Of a stretch of DNA of 33,581 nt, positions 1 through 7,620 are shown piece after piece. Origin of the DNA: an uncultured Ruminococcus sp. GTDB taxonomy: Bacteria; Bacillota; Clostridia; Oscillospirales; Acutalibacteraceae. The stretch spans positions 1 to 33,581 of the forward strand of contig CADCNI010000029.1 in assembly GCA_902802795.1 (NCBI GenBank). Direction: 5' to 3'. The number at the start of each line of letters is the position of its first letter. The first letter of the stretch is position 1. The position numbers and the translations under genes were made by a program. The notes beneath the pieces were generated by a model, which was not told the origin of the DNA, made no database searches, and saw only the letters and a list, made by a program, of their open reading frames with translations.

Positions 1-84
1 CGCATCAGCAAGAAAAAGCTTATGTTTAAAGCCGCTCTTGAGCCCGATCTCTTTGTGAAAATCCTCTTTAATTCCCAAAAGTAA
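1..84 (+). other. Open 27-codon frame entering from the left edge
   Basis: Frame 1 is open from the first base and ends at a TAA at 82-84, giving 27 residues (starting RISKKKLM, ending LFNSQK). It could be the 3' end of a gene lying outside the window. I do not recognise it. It overlaps the place where the peptidase that follows should still be encoding its SH3 domain, so it may be foreign sequence joined to a truncated peptidase gene, or simply a chance open frame. Confidence 0.2.
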
Positions 85-98
85 ATGCTGTCGCCCTG

Positions 99-641
99 GT
101 GGGCACTGTCAGACATAATGAGGTTTATTCTTATTCATCGCTGAATAAAGGCTGGTACTGCATCCGGTATTCCAACGGGAAAAAGGTCTATCTGAATGCC
201 GATTACGCCAGACCCTTTACCCAATACGCCGTTGACGGCGGCGGTTCTTATGTATGGCCCACGCCGTCCGCTACCAGAATCAGTTCCCGATTCGGCGCGG
301 TAGAGGATGTGCGGGACGGAAGAAAACACAACGGACTGGATATTGCGGCTCCCGGCGGTTCTCAGATTCTTGCGGTTGCCGCAGGTATGGTGGTCAGAAA
401 GGGATATGAACCAAATGCCTTCGGATATTATGTGGCGATTGACCAGAATAACGGCATACGCACATATTATGCGCATTTGCGGGAAGCCAGCTTCCTTTCC
501 GTCGGAACCAAAGTAAAAGCGGGCGATGTGATCGGAATGGTAGGCAGTACCGGGCATTCTACAGGCAATCATCTGCATCTGGAGATGCGAAAAGGGTCAA
601 AACGGATTGATCCTCTTACATACTATCCCAATATGAAATAA
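99..641 (+). CDS. M23 (LytM-type) metallopeptidase with partial SH3b domain, 5'-truncated
   Basis: This would be a cell-wall hydrolase cutting peptide cross-links of peptidoglycan outside the cell. The C-terminal two thirds is a good M23 domain: HNGLDIA supplies the Zn-binding His and Asp, YAHL lies mid-domain, and HLHLEM gives the HxH motif. The N-terminus (GTVRHNEVYSYSSLNKGWYCI) is the second half of a bacterial SH3 domain. The GTG at 99 is only nominal: it has no ribosome-binding site, no signal peptide precedes the SH3 fragment, and a TAA at 69-71 closes the frame upstream. Homologues normally have a signal peptide or membrane anchor and a complete SH3 domain, so the 5' part is missing or frameshifted. 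It converges on the AIM24-like gene across a bidirectional terminator. Family assignment is secure; whether it is functional is doubtful. Confidence 0.8.
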   Translation: MGTVRHNEVYSYSSLNKGWYCIRYSNGKKVYLNADYARPFTQYAVDGGGSYVWPTPSATRISSRFGAVEDVRDGRKHNGLDIAAPGGSQILAVAAGMVVRKGYEPNAFGYYVAIDQNNGIRTYYAHLREASFLSVGTKVKAGDVIGMVGSTGHSTGNHLHLEMRKGSKRIDPLTYYPNMK

Positions 642-660
642 GTATTACATACAGACAACA

Positions 661-708
661 AAAAAACGATGACATGCGTTTTATGACGTATGTCATCGTT
701 TTTTTTGT
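661..708. terminator. Bidirectional intrinsic terminator
   Basis: The arms 666-678 and 687-699 form a 13-bp stem with one G-T wobble around an 8-nt loop. There are six A before it and eight T after it, so it can work in both directions. It separates the convergent M23 and AIM24-like genes. Confidence 0.88.
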
Positions 709-716
709 TTTCATTA

Positions 717-1412
717 TCATACATTTAAATAAACCGTTCCCGGTCCTATGATATCCGTGCTGAACAGACTCTTCCCGCCTAACAAAGCACTTTTGAGTGT
801 GTTGCGGTGCTTGGTACGAAGTGTGCAGGAGTCGCTCATCGCCAGCAAAAGACCCACGTCTGCAATCAGGTGTTCCTTTTTCTTGAGCGTATATTTTTCC
901 ACGGTTCCTTCTGCTTCAATGAAGGCAACGCCGTTGCCGGAAATCTTTTGCAGAAAGAGTCCTTCACCCAGAAGACCGTTTTTCAGACCGGATACGTAAT
1001 TGGAGAGCCGGACCCCTTTTTCCGCTGCCAAGAATCCGCCTTTGCTGACAATATAGCCGTTATCATTGCTGACGGAAAGAGGAAGGACGGTGCCGCCGAT
1101 ATAATTGGAAGAAAAGGAGACCGTGCCTTCTCCTTTTTGAGAGACATATGTGTTGTGGAAAAGCGCGCCGCCGGAAAGAAGTCTCCCCAGAATTTTGATG
1201 ATTCGGGCAAAGAAGATATCCAGATGGCCAAAGCATTTTTTAGCGGCGGTTTTTTTGATGAAGTTTCTGCTGAAGCGTACGTCACTCGAGGTGAAAACCC
1301 GGATACTAGAGCTGCTAAATGCGGAAATACCGCTTTCCGTTACGAGTTTTTCATTTTCCTCCAGCGTGCAGACAACAACGGGAGAGGAAGCGTTGGTGAT
1401 GATATATTTCAT
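717..1412 (-). CDS. AIM24-family protein, divergent paralogue
   Basis: A 231-residue protein of the AIM24/TIGR00266 beta-rich family, whose bacterial function is not established. Diagnostic stretches are GGFLAAEKGV, GLFLQKISGNGVAFIEAEGTV and a C-terminal GPGTVYL. It is a clear paralogue of the gene at 1783-2463. Compared with that copy it has about 20-30 extra residues after position 45 (basic and hydrophobic, including FIKKTAAKKC) and altered glycine motifs (LLGGKSLFSTDIIGPG against LLGGEGLFNTVITGPG). The start at 1412 follows a weak purine-rich stretch (AGGATGGGG) a little far from the ATG. It has its own promoter about 80 bp upstream, framed by inverted repeats, so it need not be co-transcribed with the paralogue. 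It probably arose by tandem duplication followed by divergence. Confidence 0.78.
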   Translation of the reverse strand: MKYIITNASSPVVVCTLEENEKLVTESGISAFSSSSIRVFTSSDVRFSRNFIKKTAAKKCFGHLDIFFARIIKILGRLLSGGALFHNTYVSQKGEGTVSFSSNYIGGTVLPLSVSNDNGYIVSKGGFLAAEKGVRLSNYVSGLKNGLLGEGLFLQKISGNGVAFIEAEGTVEKYTLKKKEHLIADVGLLLAMSDSCTLRTKHRNTLKSALLGGKSLFSTDIIGPGTVYLNV

Positions 1413-1474
1413 GTGTGATTGACCCCATCCTGCTAACTAATTTTCATTTTACTATGATTGTGAACTTCCCGCAA

Positions 1475-1552
1475 AATTATCTCTCGAATGTATAAAGTGC
1501 CAATTTAAGGGCGTTAAAGAAATTTTGAGCGAGAGATAATTAACTCTCGAAT
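1475..1552 (-). promoter_or_regulatory. Promoter framed by inverted and direct repeats
   Basis: On the minus strand TTAACG (1512-1517) and TATACA (1489-1494) are separated by 17 bp and point at the AIM24-like gene. A 12-bp arm AATTATCTCTCG at 1475-1486 has its exact reverse complement at 1530-1541, so the arms bracket the promoter. A third, direct copy (AATTAACTCTCGAAT, 1538-1552) matches 1475-1489 at 14 of 15 positions and forms a dyad CGAGAG-N8-CTCTCG with 1530-1535. This could be an operator cluster or a small invertible promoter. The rest of the 370-bp gap (1413-1782) holds this cluster and the hairpin at 1711-1748; I see no gene in it. Confidence 0.5.
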
Positions 1553-1710
1553 TTTTGATGATATTATAATGCACTATTCAGAAAGATGCAACAGTTTTTT
1601 TAAAATTATAACGGTTTTCAGATTCGTTTTTTGGGTTGAAAAAGACAGGCTTTTGTGAGAGTGTGTCTCTTTCTGATGGATAAGCAGTATAAATATGTAT
1701 GCCGACAAAT

Positions 1711-1748
1711 CAACGGCACGGAATGACCAGAGGGTATCCGTGTCGTTG
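1711..1748 (-). terminator. Hairpin 3' of the second AIM24 gene
   Basis: The arms 1711-1722 and 1737-1748 form a 12-bp stem with one G-T pair and a 14-nt loop, 35 nt beyond the stop of the 1783-2463 gene. There is no clear U-tract on the minus strand, so it may be a weak terminator or a 3'-end stabilising structure. Confidence 0.4.
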
Positions 1749-1782
1749 ACGGTTAATGTAGTATGAAAGTGTCTGTGTGGAA

Positions 1783-2463
1783 TTAGTTGCTTCTGGGAAT
1801 ATAAGGAATAATGGACTTGGCCAACGAGTAGATGGGCATAGACTGGAGATAAACCTTGCCGGGGCCGGTGATGACTGTGTTGAACAATCCTTCACCGCCC
1901 AGAAGAACATTTTTGACGCCCTTGATCTGCTGAATATTCATGGTGCAGGTTTCGGACATGGCCGCAAGAATACCGGTGTCCACTACGATTTGCTGACTGG
2001 GAGCCAGATCGTATTCCACCACGGAGCCGTCGATTTCCACAAAGGCTTTGCCTTGACCGCTGAGCTTCTGCATGATGAAGCCTTCGCCGCCGAAAAAGCC
2101 TGAGCCGATTCTTTGGTTAAAATGAATCGAAAGCTCTACCCCTGCTTCGGCCGCGAGGAAGCCTCTTTTTTGTACGATGATGGTGTTGGCGGGCGTGATG
2201 TCAAAGGCCAGAATGGTACCAGGGAAACTGGACGCAAAGGCAATCATGCCCTGCCCACCGATGGCCGTGTAGATGTTCTGGAACATGTTTTCACCCGAAA
2301 ACATTCTGCCCAGCGCTTTACCGATACCACCGTTGCTGGTGGTTTCCATGCGCATATTGGGGCTCATCCAGCTCATAGCGCCGCTCTCGGTGATCATTCT
2401 TTCGTTTTCCTGTAATGTACAGGTGACGACCGGCAAAGGAGTTCCTGTGATTTGGTACTGCAT
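1783..2463 (-). CDS. AIM24-family protein (TIGR00266)
   Basis: A 226-residue protein with the typical AIM24 pattern: an N-terminal beta strand MQYQITGTPLPVV, the MITESGAMSWMSP segment, GFLAAEAGVEL, GFIMQKLSGQGKAFVEIDG and a C-terminal GGEGLFNTVITGPGKVYLQ. The mitochondrial namesake helps assemble inner-membrane complexes; bacterial members are of unknown function. This copy keeps the canonical glycine motifs and looks like the parental member of the tandem pair. The start is supported by GAGGT four bases before the ATG. It has its own strong promoter (2525-2553) and a leader dyad. Confidence 0.82.
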   Translation of the reverse strand: MQYQITGTPLPVVTCTLQENERMITESGAMSWMSPNMRMETTSNGGIGKALGRMFSGENMFQNIYTAIGGQGMIAFASSFPGTILAFDITPANTIIVQKRGFLAAEAGVELSIHFNQRIGSGFFGGEGFIMQKLSGQGKAFVEIDGSVVEYDLAPSQQIVVDTGILAAMSETCTMNIQQIKGVKNVLLGGEGLFNTVITGPGKVYLQSMPIYSLAKSIIPYIPRSN

Positions 2464-2491
2464 ACATTTTACCTCACAATTCTGAAAAATG

Positions 2492-2553
2492 GGTATATGT
2501 CAGTAAAAACCATATACCACTTTGATTATAATACAAAAACCAGAAATAATCAA
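2492..2553 (-). promoter_or_regulatory. Promoter and leader dyad of AIM24 gene
   Basis: On the minus strand TTGATT (2548-2553), a 17-bp spacer and TATAAT (2525-2530) form a strong sigma-A promoter. Starting where transcription should begin is the dyad GGTATATG/CATATACC (2492-2499 and 2511-2518, 11-nt spacer), a candidate operator or 5'-leader hairpin. Confidence 0.65.
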
Positions 2554-2592
2554 TATATTTCTTTATCAAAATAGAAAATTATTGTCGGGATT

Positions 2593-5500
2593 TCAATCGT
2601 TCTCTGATTTGAGAAATCCCAGTTCCGTTAGACGCTTAACGGCGCTTTCGCTGCCGTTATCAGCGGCAATGCGGTAGAAACGGTAGGCCATATCGGTGTT
2701 TTTTTCGATTCCCAGTCCGTTTTCGCAGCAGAAGCCGATATTGAACTGCGCAGGAACATTGCCGTTTCTCGCCGCTTTGCTGTACCAGCGTACGGCCTCC
2801 GTGTAGTTGGCAGGCACCCCGTTGCCGCTCATGTAGCAGTTGGCAAGCGCGTTCTGGGCTTCGGCATAGTCCTGATTGGCAGCCGCGAGATAAAGCTGAA
2901 GCGCATGGGAGAAGTCGCGTTCTACCCCCTGACCGCATTCAAAGCAAATGCCCAGATGGTAGATGGCGGCGGCATTTCCCTTTTCGGATGCCTTGACAAA
3001 CCATTTGACAGCTTCCGAGACGTTCTGTTCCACCCCGATGCCTTTTTTTAGGCAGATGCCGTATTGTGTCTGTGCGTTGGAATGTCCTTGCTGGGCGGCC
3101 TTGCCGTAAAGATCAGCCGCTTCGTACAGGTTGCGGCTGACGCCGAGCCCTTTTTCGTACATGACAGCAAGATTGTATTGCGCGTTGGGATTACCGCGGT
3201 TGGAGGAGAGAATGTACCAGTGTGCCGCTTTGACATAGTTTTGTTCTACGCGGTCGCCGTGTTCGTAACTGGCGCCGAGTTTGTATTGCGCGTCCGCATT
3301 GCCTTGTTCGGCGGCTTTGACTAATATCTGAATCTTAATATCGGTTGTTTCGTCAGCCGAGGAAGCCTTGGGTTGTCCGATGATTTCGTCCTGCGGCGTT
3401 TGTGGTTTTCTGTCTATGTCGGGAGTGGACAGAGGAGGCTGTGTCGGAGAGGGGACAGTTTCATGGAAAGAAAATGCCGCTGTCTCGTTGTATAGCCGAT
3501 CATCATCGGGAGGGGTTCTGTCGGAGAAGGGGAAAAACGGCTCGATGCTTTCTTTTTCGTCTGGCGCAACGATCTCTTCTTCGGCAAAAAAACTTTCACC
3601 GTCCCAGGAACTGTCCTTGTCTATATCCGACAGGATATTCTGTGTAAAGAATTCATAGGAATTCAGATTGGATTCATCGAATTTGTCCTCATCCGGTTCC
3701 GGTTGAGAAACAGGTTCCTGTTCGGAAACAGGCTCCGGTTGAGAAACAGGTTGGGGTTGGGGAACAGGCTTCGATTGAGGAACAGGCTCCGGTTGAGGAA
3801 CAGGCTCCGGTTGAGGAACAGGCTCCGGTTGAGAAACAGGCTCCGGTTGAGAAACAGGTTGGGGTTGGGGAACAGACTCCGGTTGGGGAACAGACTTCGA
3901 TTGAAGAACGGGTTCCGGTTGGGGAGCAGGCTCCGGTTGGGGAACAGGCTTCGATTCGGAAAGGCGGTTTGCTTCGTGAATCAATTTCCCTCTGCGAATG
4001 ATTTTTTGCTTGTGAGCAAGTTCCGGTTGAGGAACAGACTCCGTTTGAGGAACGGGTTCCGTAATGATTTCAATAGGTTCCGGATTTTGCGGAAGCGCAG
4101 GAGGAATCTCTATATGGAGAGGAATATATCCGTCATATTCGTGGCTTTCATTGACAATTTCAGGTTGGTGAATAATCTCCTGTATCTCCGCTTTTGTCGT
4201 ATCTATCGATGTGGTCAGGATTTCAATGGGATGGGGATGATGGGGCGTAGCCTCGGACGGTATTTCTTCATCCATGGGATATTCCACGGTAATGCATTCG
4301 ATGGTATCATCCTGTGTAATATATTCCTGTTCGGTGTCATGTGTTTCCATGTTATCTTCGGAAGTAAGAGCTGTTGTTTTGGCCCTAAGCGGTGAAGCAA
4401 GCCGGAATATCATTTTTTTCATGGCTCGTATGCGCATTTTCTTTTTGATATGCTGCCAGATTTCTTCCCGATCTGTTTTTGTTTCCTCGACGGGAGAGCG
4501 TTCTGTGCTGCCTGTCAGTGAAGTGATGTCTGTCTTTGCATCGGGTACGGACCATTCCGGGACATGAGAATCGGATGGTTCATCGGGAAGTGATCCGACC
4601 GCTTGCATGGGTTGGGGCGGTAAGGGAATACCGACTGTTTCCGATTTGTTTTCTGTCTGAACTACGCTGTCATTTTTGTTAATAAGAGAATCGTCAGCCA
4701 AGGATTCCGTGTGTGGTGCGAGTGAGAATGGCGTATCCCATTTATGGGGCTGCTCCGTATTCGTTTCGGCGGAGGAACGCAGCAAGACGTCTTCAGGAGA
4801 TGCTGTATCGGAAGCAGGACGCAAATCGTGGCGCAGGGTGATTCGTTCCGGAAAAAGGGAGGCTTCTTCGGAAGCCTCCGATTGATCGGAAAACGACTCA
4901 CGGACGTGCGGCTCAGTCGGTTCTTCCGTTACCTGCGCTGTCAGAAAACCGGGGAATGAATCCGATCCGGAAAAGCATTGTTTCTCGGAAGTTTCCTGTA
5001 AGGTCGGAATGGGAGGAATGAAATCTTCTATTGGGGCAGCATCATGTGGGAGAGTAGTGATGACGGTTTGCCCCTGCGGCAGATATCCGCTGTCGGAATT
5101 GGCAGTGTCAGGTTGTTCTTCCGGCACATCCTCCGGTTTTTTGATGGAGGTGGCGGACGCAGAAGTTTTCGAAAACGAAAAATTCCTGGAGTTGACGGAC
5201 TCTGTGGATTCCTCTGTTACAGGAATATCAGTGGGGACACCTTCCGGCTGTTTTGTCGGCAAGGGAATGTCAGTAACAACAGGGATAACGGTGGGGATAT
5301 CTTCCGGCTGTGCTGCCAACAGAGGAATGTCGGGAATATCGGAAATCTGGGATGTTTCCGACGTATGGATTGTATCTTCACGAAATGAGAAATTTTCATT
5401 CGGCTTGTCATCCTGTTTCTTGGCCAGCACCAGAAGATCGGACGTCTTGGCGTCATATTCTTCAAAAATAAAATCATCTTCAAACGCTTCCGGTTCACCC

Positions 5501-6009
5501 GAGCCATCGTCAAATGGCTCGGGATAGTTGTATTCCGTCTCTTCTATATCCTCTACCAGTTCGTCGCTTCCCTCGGAAACGTCGCTGGGCAGTCGATAAA
5601 GCTCCAGTTGCCGTTCCAGTTCTTCTGTGAGATTGTCTGTTTGTGACGCCAGGACGATTTTATAATTTTTTTTGATATCTCCAAAGGAAAGACCGAACTT
5701 TGTGTCATCCAGACAGACGCACATTTTATTGAGATTGAGGATATGCGATGTCAGTTTGACGGTGTCTTTGATCAGACGGGATTTTGACGCGGATTTGGAA
5801 TAAAAAATCAGGAGCATGGTGGAACTGGAGATGGTTTCCTCGTCAACGATGCGTTCTTTATCTTCGATATGAAATTCTTTGTCAAAATAGATATTGAATT
5901 TTTTATGTTTGAGATCTTTGATAATAGGTATGACCTTTTCCGCGTCCTCAGAAGAATATTGCAGATAGACATATGGATAGGGCAAATAATCACGAAAGAA
6001 ATTTTGCAT
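2593..6009 (-). CDS. TIR-like domain / long repetitive linker / Sel1-repeat protein
   Basis: A 1138-residue, apparently cytosolic protein with no signal peptide or membrane segment. Residues ~10-140 resemble a TIR fold: strand YVYLQYSSED, then FNIYFDKEF, then MLLIFYSKSASKSRLIKD. Where NAD-cleaving TIRs carry a catalytic Glu, my alignment gives Asp82, so NADase activity is doubtful. Residues ~150-900 are low-complexity, acidic and Pro/Ser/Thr/Glu-rich, with a basic helix (KKKMRIRAMKKMIFRL) in the middle and a PEPVPQ-type tandem repeat near residues 690-770. Residues ~900-1125 are six Sel1 repeats of 36 residues (AQYNLAVMYEKGLGV type), a protein-binding solenoid. Likely role (inference): a signalling scaffold coupling TIR self-association to Sel1-bound partners. 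The start at 6009 has GGAGG eight bases upstream and a near-consensus promoter. It forms its own transcription unit. The linker length varies easily through its DNA repeats. Confidence 0.8.
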   Translation of the reverse strand: MQNFFRDYLPYPYVYLQYSSEDAEKVIPIIKDLKHKKFNIYFDKEFHIEDKERIVDEETISSSTMLLIFYSKSASKSRLIKDTVKLTSHILNLNKMCVCLDDTKFGLSFGDIKKNYKIVLASQTDNLTEELERQLELYRLPSDVSEGSDELVEDIEETEYNYPEPFDDGSGEPEAFEDDFIFEEYDAKTSDLLVLAKKQDDKPNENFSFREDTIHTSETSQISDIPDIPLLAAQPEDIPTVIPVVTDIPLPTKQPEGVPTDIPVTEESTESVNSRNFSFSKTSASATSIKKPEDVPEEQPDTANSDSGYLPQGQTVITTLPHDAAPIEDFIPPIPTLQETSEKQCFSGSDSFPGFLTAQVTEEPTEPHVRESFSDQSEASEEASLFPERITLRHDLRPASDTASPEDVLLRSSAETNTEQPHKWDTPFSLAPHTESLADDSLINKNDSVVQTENKSETVGIPLPPQPMQAVGSLPDEPSDSHVPEWSVPDAKTDITSLTGSTERSPVEETKTDREEIWQHIKKKMRIRAMKKMIFRLASPLRAKTTALTSEDNMETHDTEQEYITQDDTIECITVEYPMDEEIPSEATPHHPHPIEILTTSIDTTKAEIQEIIHQPEIVNESHEYDGYIPLHIEIPPALPQNPEPIEIITEPVPQTESVPQPELAHKQKIIRRGKLIHEANRLSESKPVPQPEPAPQPEPVLQSKSVPQPESVPQPQPVSQPEPVSQPEPVPQPEPVPQPEPVPQSKPVPQPQPVSQPEPVSEQEPVSQPEPDEDKFDESNLNSYEFFTQNILSDIDKDSSWDGESFFAEEEIVAPDEKESIEPFFPFSDRTPPDDDRLYNETAAFSFHETVPSPTQPPLSTPDIDRKPQTPQDEIIGQPKASSADETTDIKIQILVKAAEQGNADAQYKLGASYEHGDRVEQNYVKAAHWYILSSNRGNPNAQYNLAVMYEKGLGVSRNLYEAADLYGKAAQQGHSNAQTQYGICLKKGIGVEQNVSEAVKWFVKASEKGNAAAIYHLGICFECGQGVERDFSHALQLYLAAANQDYAEAQNALANCYMSGNGVPANYTEAVRWYSKAARNGNVPAQFNIGFCCENGLGIEKNTDMAYRFYRIAADNGSESAVKRLTELGFLKSEND
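3694..3957 (-). repeat. In-frame 18-bp tandem repeat (PEPVPQ coding)
   Basis: Degenerate copies of an 18-bp unit (plus strand GGTTGAGGAACAGGCTCC) run through this stretch, with two further degenerate copies near 4018-4062. Each unit encodes six residues, so gain or loss of copies keeps the reading frame and only changes linker length. Interspersed variants (QPQP, QSKP, SEQE) show the array is not freshly amplified. Confidence 0.85.
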
Positions 6010-6028
6010 GTGCAGCCTCCTTCATTCA

Positions 6029-6079
6029 ATAGGTTGAACCTATCATCTTATTATACAATGAGTGATTTTGATCTGTCAA
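6029..6079 (-). promoter_or_regulatory. Near-consensus promoter with dyad at the start site
   Basis: On the minus strand TTGACA (6074-6079), an 18-bp spacer and TATAAT (6050-6055) match both sigma-A hexamers perfectly. Transcription should start around 6043, exactly where a perfect 15-bp palindrome ATAGGTTCAACCTAT (6029-6043) begins. That position suits a repressor operator. The ribosome-binding site GGAGG follows just downstream. Confidence 0.72.
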
Positions 6080-6204
6080 CCGTATTAATATTAATAATTT
6101 GTCATGTGTGCAAAAAGAAAATCGGCGCATGATAGTATTGCGACCGCATTTGACGTTCGTTTAAAACGGTTGTGAAAAAAGCGAATTAAAAGGAGTGAAA
6201 TAAT

Positions 6205-7374
6205 ATGAGAAAGAACCGCATGGCGGCAGCCATGATCTGTTCTGTGTTGTTGGGATTTTTCGTATCGTCTGTCAGCATTACCATCGGACAGTTGCCCGAC
6301 GATCTCACAGTGCGCACATCCGGCAAGGCTCAGCTTTCCACTTTTTGGCCGACGTCGGTGGAATATTGCGGAGAAGAAACGGCAGCGGCACGGCTTTTTG
6401 GTTTGTTTAACATCAAATCGGTCAATGTCAGCGTGGCTTCTCCCAAGAAAGTCAAGCTGGGCGGCACGGTATTCGGCGTAAGGATGCACAGTGATGGCGT
6501 GATGGTGGTGGGACTGTCGGATTTCCTTTCCGACGGCGTGAAAGTGAATCCCGCACGCGAAGCCGATATTAAAGCGGGCGACGTCATCCAATCGGTCAAC
6601 GGCAAGGCGGTAAGCACCAACAAAGCCTTTGCCGAGGCGGTGAAACAGTCGGGCGGTTCGCTGGAATTGAAGCTTGTCACGAGCGAGGGCGCAGAAAAGA
6701 AAGTATCGTTTCAGGCCAAACGCTCCGATGCGGATGAAAGTCTGAAAACCGGCATGTGGGTGCGGGACAGCGCAGCCGGCATCGGTACGCTGACCTTTAT
6801 TGACCCCGAAAACGGGCTGTTTGGAGGTTTGGGACACGGTATCTGTGATAGTGATACACAGACTATTGTACCCTTATTTGGCGGAGATATCGTAGAGGCA
6901 GAAATTACTGATATCCGGCGCGGGGTAAGAGGCGCAGCGGGAGAGATCAGGGGATTTCTCGGCAGCCGGACACTGGGAGAAATCAGTGCCAACACGATTT
7001 GCGGCACCTTTGGCGATTACACGGCCGATCTGCCCCGGAGCAAAGCATATGAGGTTGCGCTTCGGCAAGAGGTCAGGCCGGGTACTGCCAAAGTGCTGTG
7101 TACAGTGGAGAGTGGTGGTCAGCCGACGTTTTACGATATCCGGATCGACAAGATCAACTACAACGGCAGGGAACCAGCCAAAAACATGATTATCAAGGTC
7201 ACGGACAAGCGGCTGCTTGAAAAAACGGGCGGCATTGTGCAGGGCATGAGCGGCAGTCCCATTGTGCAGAATGGCAAATTTGTGGGGGCGGTCACACATG
7301 TGTTTGTCAATGACCCGACCTGTGGTTATGCCATCTTTGCAGAAAACATGGTGAATGCCGCCCGGAATTCGTAG
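6205..7374 (+). CDS. spoIVB: SpoIVB serine peptidase
   Basis: SpoIVB is made in the forespore, crosses into the intermembrane space and cleaves SpoIVFA, triggering sigma-K activation in the mother cell. The 389-residue protein has an N-terminal membrane/signal segment (residues ~8-28), a PDZ domain (~85-170; GVKVNPAREADIKAGDVIQS) and a C-terminal S55 peptidase domain. GLGHGI puts the catalytic His at 211 and GMSGSPIVQNG the Ser at 351; the GAVTHVFVNDPTCGYAI tail is typical. Length is close to Bacillus SpoIVB. AAGGAG sits nine bases before the ATG. It is monocistronic here. Its presence shows the organism belongs to a lineage that makes endospores. Confidence 0.95.
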   Translation: MRKNRMAAAMICSVLLGFFVSSVSITIGQLPDDLTVRTSGKAQLSTFWPTSVEYCGEETAAARLFGLFNIKSVNVSVASPKKVKLGGTVFGVRMHSDGVMVVGLSDFLSDGVKVNPAREADIKAGDVIQSVNGKAVSTNKAFAEAVKQSGGSLELKLVTSEGAEKKVSFQAKRSDADESLKTGMWVRDSAAGIGTLTFIDPENGLFGGLGHGICDSDTQTIVPLFGGDIVEAEITDIRRGVRGAAGEIRGFLGSRTLGEISANTICGTFGDYTADLPRSKAYEVALRQEVRPGTAKVLCTVESGGQPTFYDIRIDKINYNGREPAKNMIIKVTDKRLLEKTGGIVQGMSGSPIVQNGKFVGAVTHVFVNDPTCGYAIFAENMVNAARNS

Positions 7375-7394
7375 TGCGGAAACAGATAACGCGT

Positions 7395-7440
7395 AAAAAA
7401 ACAGCCCGATCGGTGGAAACAGTTCCAAGGATCGGGCTGT
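7395..7440 (-). terminator. Terminator downstream of the FNR-like gene
   Basis: ACAGCCCGATC (7401-7411) pairs perfectly with 7430-7440. On the minus strand the stem is followed by seven U, so it ends minus-strand transcripts from the FNR-like gene. It has no U-tract on the plus strand, so it is at best a weak end for spoIVB. Confidence 0.75.
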
Positions 7441-7600
7441 TATAGCAATCCAAATAATCAGGGAGACAAAAGGAGGCGATGATGGTGAGTGCAGGGCAAG
7501 GCGGAGGACGACGGTGGGCTGGCGCCCACCTAGGACGACAACGCAGCCATGTGCTCACCAGTACGCCGAACTTGTCTTTTTGGTTGTTTGGATTGCTATA
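7441..7600. mobile_element. MITE family A, copy 1 (160 bp)
   Basis: The ends are imperfect inverted repeats beginning TATAGCAATCCAAA. The terminal TA can be read as a duplicated TA target, as in Tc1/mariner-IS630 type elements. It is nearly identical to 28439-28567 except for an extra 31-bp block around 7535-7566. Inside are a GGTGGGC-TGGC-GCCCACC hairpin and AGGAGG followed by ATGATG. It lies between the stop of the FNR-like gene and its terminator and carries no transposase. Confidence 0.8.
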
Positions 7601-7620
7601 ATGTGAAAATGGAAAAAAAG

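Noticed and set aside
807-1418. 203-codon plus-strand frame opposite the first AIM24 gene
   Set aside because: It is antisense to a recognisable family member and has no ribosome-binding site or known motif.
3694-3957. CRISPR-like regular repeats
   Set aside because: The 18-bp units are contiguous without unique spacers and are in-frame coding repeats; no cas genes are near.
3703-4395. 230-codon plus-strand frame reading repetitive RNRLRLRNRL
   Set aside because: It is the antisense image of the PEPVPQ-coding repeats in the TIR/Sel1 gene; no ribosome-binding site and no natural protein composition.
717-6009. TIR gene plus neighbours as a known anti-phage defence operon
   Set aside because: The TIR/Sel1 gene has its own promoter, no recognised defence partner (no ThsA, sirtuin, SMODS or nuclease) is adjacent, and AIM24 genes are not established defence components.
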